From JAJEFO01 sp009843725 (GTDB taxonomy: Bacteria; Pseudomonadota; Alphaproteobacteria; Rhodobacterales; Rhodobacteraceae): DNA of 64,000 nucleotides. This document shows, piece after piece, positions 61,886 through 64,000 of this stretch (the first letter of the stretch is position 1; every line of letters begins with the position of its first letter). Below the pieces are notes generated by a model, which saw only the letters and a list, made by a program, of their open reading frames with translations, had not been told where the DNA came from and ran no database searches. The DNA lies in the NCBI GenBank assembly GCA_965243215.1, contig CBDEUJ010000005.1, forward strand, positions 992,001 to 1,056,000, given 5' to 3'. Made by a program: the position numbers and the translations under genes.

Positions 61886-63748
61886 ATGGCTGAAAGAACG
61901 GTGACGCTGACAGTGGCGCAAGCCATCGTGCGTTTCCTTGAAAGCCAGTTTATCGAGATTGACGGTGCTGAATACCGGCTCTGCGGCGGCGGCTTCGGCA
62001 TTTTCGGCCACGGCAACGTCACCTGCCTCGGCGAGGCGCTCGCAGACGTCAAGGACACGCTGCCGCTCTATCGTGGCCAGAACGAACAGGGGATGGGGTT
62101 CGCCGCTGCGGGCTACTCAAAGGCGTGGCTGCGACGGCGTTTCATGCTCTGCACCGCGTCCGCCGGACCCGGCACCGCAAACCTCCTTACCAGTGCCGCC
62201 CTTGCCCACGCCAACCGGTTGCCCGTCCTGATGCTTTGCGGCGACACGTTCCTGACGCGGCTGCCGGACCCCGTTCTGCAGCAGGTGGAGCACTTCGGCA
62301 ATCCTGCTTTTGGCCTGAATGACGCCTTCAAGGCAGTGAGCCGGTACTGGGACCGGATCACGCATCCTGCGCAGGTCATTCAGTCGCTGCCGGCGGCCAT
62401 CGGCACGATGCTTGACCCGGCGGACTGCGGACCTGCCTTCATCGGCCTGCCTCAGGACACACAGGGATGGACTTTCGACTATCCCGCTCGACTCTTCGAA
62501 AGACATGTGCACCGCATTCGGTCACAGCCTGCCGATTCTTCCGAAATCGCCAGTGCGGCAGCGCTTCTCAAGTCTTCGAAGCGCCCGATGATCATCGCGG
62601 GAGGCGGCGTTCAATACGGAGACGCCGTCGCCGAACTCACTGCATTCGCCGAGGCCACCCGGATTCCTGTCGTGGAGACGATCGCCGGGCGTGCCAACCT
62701 CTTGAACGACAACCCGCTGAACATCGGGCCGATCGGCGTTACCGGATCCGACAGCGCAAATTCAATCGCCGAAAAGGCCGACCTTGTTCTCGCCGTCGGC
62801 ACCCGGCTTCAGGACTTCACCACGGGTTCCTGGACCGCATTTGCAAAGGACGCCAGGTTCGTCGGCCTGAACGTTGCCCGGCACGATGCGGCCAAGCACC
62901 TGGCCGCAACCGTGATCGGCGACTGCAAGCGGACCCTTCCCGAACTTCAATCCGCCGCCGAATATGCTGCGCCAAGCGAATGGACCTCGCTGGCCCAGGC
63001 CGAACGGGCCAAGTGGAACGACTACGTCGTGAACAACACGCGTGTCGGAAACCGGCCGAACTCCTACGCGCAGGCCATTGGCATCGTGAACGGGCTCTGT
63101 CACGAGCGAGACAGGATCGTGGCGGCGGCTGGCGGCCTGCCGGCGGAGGTGACCGCAAACTGGAAGACGCTGGCCACTGGCACCGTTGATGTCGAGTTCG
63201 GCTTTTCCTGCATGGGCTACGAGATCGCCGGCGCCTGGGGCGCTCGCATCGCCCAGATGGAGCGCGAACCCGAACGCGACACCATCAGTTTCTGCGGCGA
63301 CGGCTCGTATCTCATGATGAACTCCGACATCTTTTCGTCGGTCCTGACGGAAAGGAAACTGATAGTCCTTGTCCTGGACAACGGCGGCTTCGCGGTCATC
63401 AACAAGCTTCAGAACAACGTTGGGCAGGAGAGTTTCAACAATCTCTTTGCGGACACGCCAACGGCCACCAACCTGGTTGAGGTCGATTTCGAGTCCCATG
63501 CGCGCGCCCAGGGAGCCGAGGCGGAAACGGTCGAGCATGCCAAGGATCTCGGCGAGGCCTTCAAGCGGGCGCAGGACAGCGACAGGACCTATGTCATCGT
63601 GATGAAGGTTGACGCCCATGAGGGCTGGACCACCGAAGGACACACATGGTGGGAAGTCGGCACCCCTCATGTCACCGAAAAGGCCGGCGTGCGCGAGAAG
63701 CACCTCGAAATCGAGGCGGCTCGTGCCCGCCAGAGAAAGGGCGTCTGA
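61886..63748 (+). CDS. iolD: 3D-(3,5/4)-trihydroxycyclohexane-1,2-dione hydrolase
   Basis: This 620-residue ThDP enzyme opens the ring of the dione made by IolE, giving 5-deoxy-glucuronate. The ThDP glutamate region is YRGQNEQGMGFAAAGY, the central domain has PMIIAGGGVQYGDAV, and the Mg2+-ThDP motif is CGDGSYLMMNSDIFSS with DNGGFAVIN. GAGGAGG lies about 6 bases before ATG 61886. It overlaps iolC by one base. It is not sulfoacetaldehyde acetyltransferase, although that would be needed by the sulfonate pathway; the iol motif set and neighbours settle this. Confidence 0.95.
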   Translation: MAERTVTLTVAQAIVRFLESQFIEIDGAEYRLCGGGFGIFGHGNVTCLGEALADVKDTLPLYRGQNEQGMGFAAAGYSKAWLRRRFMLCTASAGPGTANLLTSAALAHANRLPVLMLCGDTFLTRLPDPVLQQVEHFGNPAFGLNDAFKAVSRYWDRITHPAQVIQSLPAAIGTMLDPADCGPAFIGLPQDTQGWTFDYPARLFERHVHRIRSQPADSSEIASAAALLKSSKRPMIIAGGGVQYGDAVAELTAFAEATRIPVVETIAGRANLLNDNPLNIGPIGVTGSDSANSIAEKADLVLAVGTRLQDFTTGSWTAFAKDARFVGLNVARHDAAKHLAATVIGDCKRTLPELQSAAEYAAPSEWTSLAQAERAKWNDYVVNNTRVGNRPNSYAQAIGIVNGLCHERDRIVAAAGGLPAEVTANWKTLATGTVDVEFGFSCMGYEIAGAWGARIAQMEREPERDTISFCGDGSYLMMNSDIFSSVLTERKLIVLVLDNGGFAVINKLQNNVGQESFNNLFADTPTATNLVEVDFESHARAQGAEAETVEHAKDLGEAFKRAQDSDRTYVIVMKVDAHEGWTTEGHTWWEVGTPHVTEKAGVREKHLEIEAARARQRKGV

Positions 63749-64000
63749 TGGCGGGCCTTCTGGACGGAATCCGTCGGAACAACTTCATCATCGTGGGACG
63801 CGCCGGCATCGACTTCTTCACCGACGCAGGCATTCGCCTGGAGGACGCCGAACGGATGACGGTCGATCTCGGGGGCAGTTCGGCAAACATCGGCGCAGGA
63901 ATCTGCAAGCTCGGCGGCAAGGCCGCGCTCGTGACGCGGACGTCAGACGATTCGATCGGAAGCTACTGCGTCAATCGGCTGAGACACTACGGGGTTGACA
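63748..64000 (+). CDS. iolC: 5-dehydro-2-deoxygluconokinase (3' end outside window)
   Basis: This is the N-terminal 84 residues of a PfkB-family sugar kinase. LGGSSANIGAGICKLGGKAALVTRTSDD is the PfkB N-terminal signature, preceded by NFIIVGRAGIDFF as in IolC. The enzyme phosphorylates 2-deoxy-5-keto-gluconate, the step after IolD and IolB. The ATG overlaps the iolD stop (TGATG), so the genes are co-translated. Whether it is fused to an IolJ-like or DUF2090 domain cannot be seen. Confidence 0.88.
   Translation, partial: MAGLLDGIRRNNFIIVGRAGIDFFTDAGIRLEDAERMTVDLGGSSANIGAGICKLGGKAALVTRTSDDSIGSYCVNRLRHYGVD

Noticed and set aside
61886..63748. Sulfoacetaldehyde acetyltransferase (Xsc) to complete the sulfonate pathway
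   Set aside because: The ThDP enzyme has IolD-type motifs and overlaps iolC in an inositol cluster.
1..64000. CRISPR arrays, insertion sequences, rRNA operon, prophage
   Set aside because: No regularly spaced repeats, transposase or integrase motifs, rRNA sequence or phage structural genes were seen.

Overview
The window looks like a chromosomal segment of a GC-rich alphaproteobacterium, most likely a marine Rhodobacterales member. The reasons are the accD-folC and upp-deoB-deoA-cdd neighbourhoods, a 2,3-dihydroxypropane-1-sulfonate (DHPS) type locus beside a TRAP transporter, a form I CO dehydrogenase operon, and alphaproteobacterial direct-repeat LexA boxes. This placement is inference from gene content; no 16S rRNA gene is present.

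Layout. 1-2031: the end of accD, then folC. 2178-5154: an SDR, acyl-CoA dehydrogenase and phosphotransferase trio resembling a split ACAD10/11 or levulinate-type 4-hydroxyacyl-CoA route. 5557-8162 (minus): aminotransferase, GNAT and sseA. 8292-9299: a membrane protein that looks like a dead M48 peptidase. 9406-12959 (minus): nucleoside salvage genes upp, deoB, deoA, cdd. 13135-19709: central metabolism (maeB, prpE, nadK, glyA), then a CAU-anticodon tRNA at 20043. 20892-25081: a five-gene sulfonate operon (SDR, HpsN-like dehydrogenase, zinc ADH, sulfopyruvate decarboxylase alpha and beta) facing a TRAP transporter at 25106-28307 on the other strand. 28392-35793: TerC-like protein and GMC oxidoreductase, divergent from an IclR regulator, followed by a dimethylglycine-dehydrogenase-like flavoprotein and an MttB-family methyltransferase, probably for methylated amines. 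35975-39577: putA. 39738-40520: a secreted HNH nuclease. 41255-49336: coxC-M-S-L-D-E-F, with the form I active-site loop intact. 49957-53286: a decayed uronate dehydrogenase, a DapA-family lyase and galM. 53434-55933: an ArdC-like protein and two small plasmid-type genes behind a promoter with two LexA-type boxes. 56443-59275: an SLC13/TrkA-C permease and a secreted nucleosidase. 59768-64000: a divergent myo-inositol cluster (iolE, iolG / iolD, iolC) with a 16-bp palindrome between the arms.

Together the genes describe a heterotroph using plankton-derived or host-derived small organics (sulfonate, methylated amines, proline, nucleosides, inositol) and supplementing energy by oxidising CO. Several long gene-poor gaps and one clear multi-frameshift pseudogene suggest local decay, mainly at 49.3-56.4 kb. 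No integrase, transposase, CRISPR array or rRNA operon was seen.
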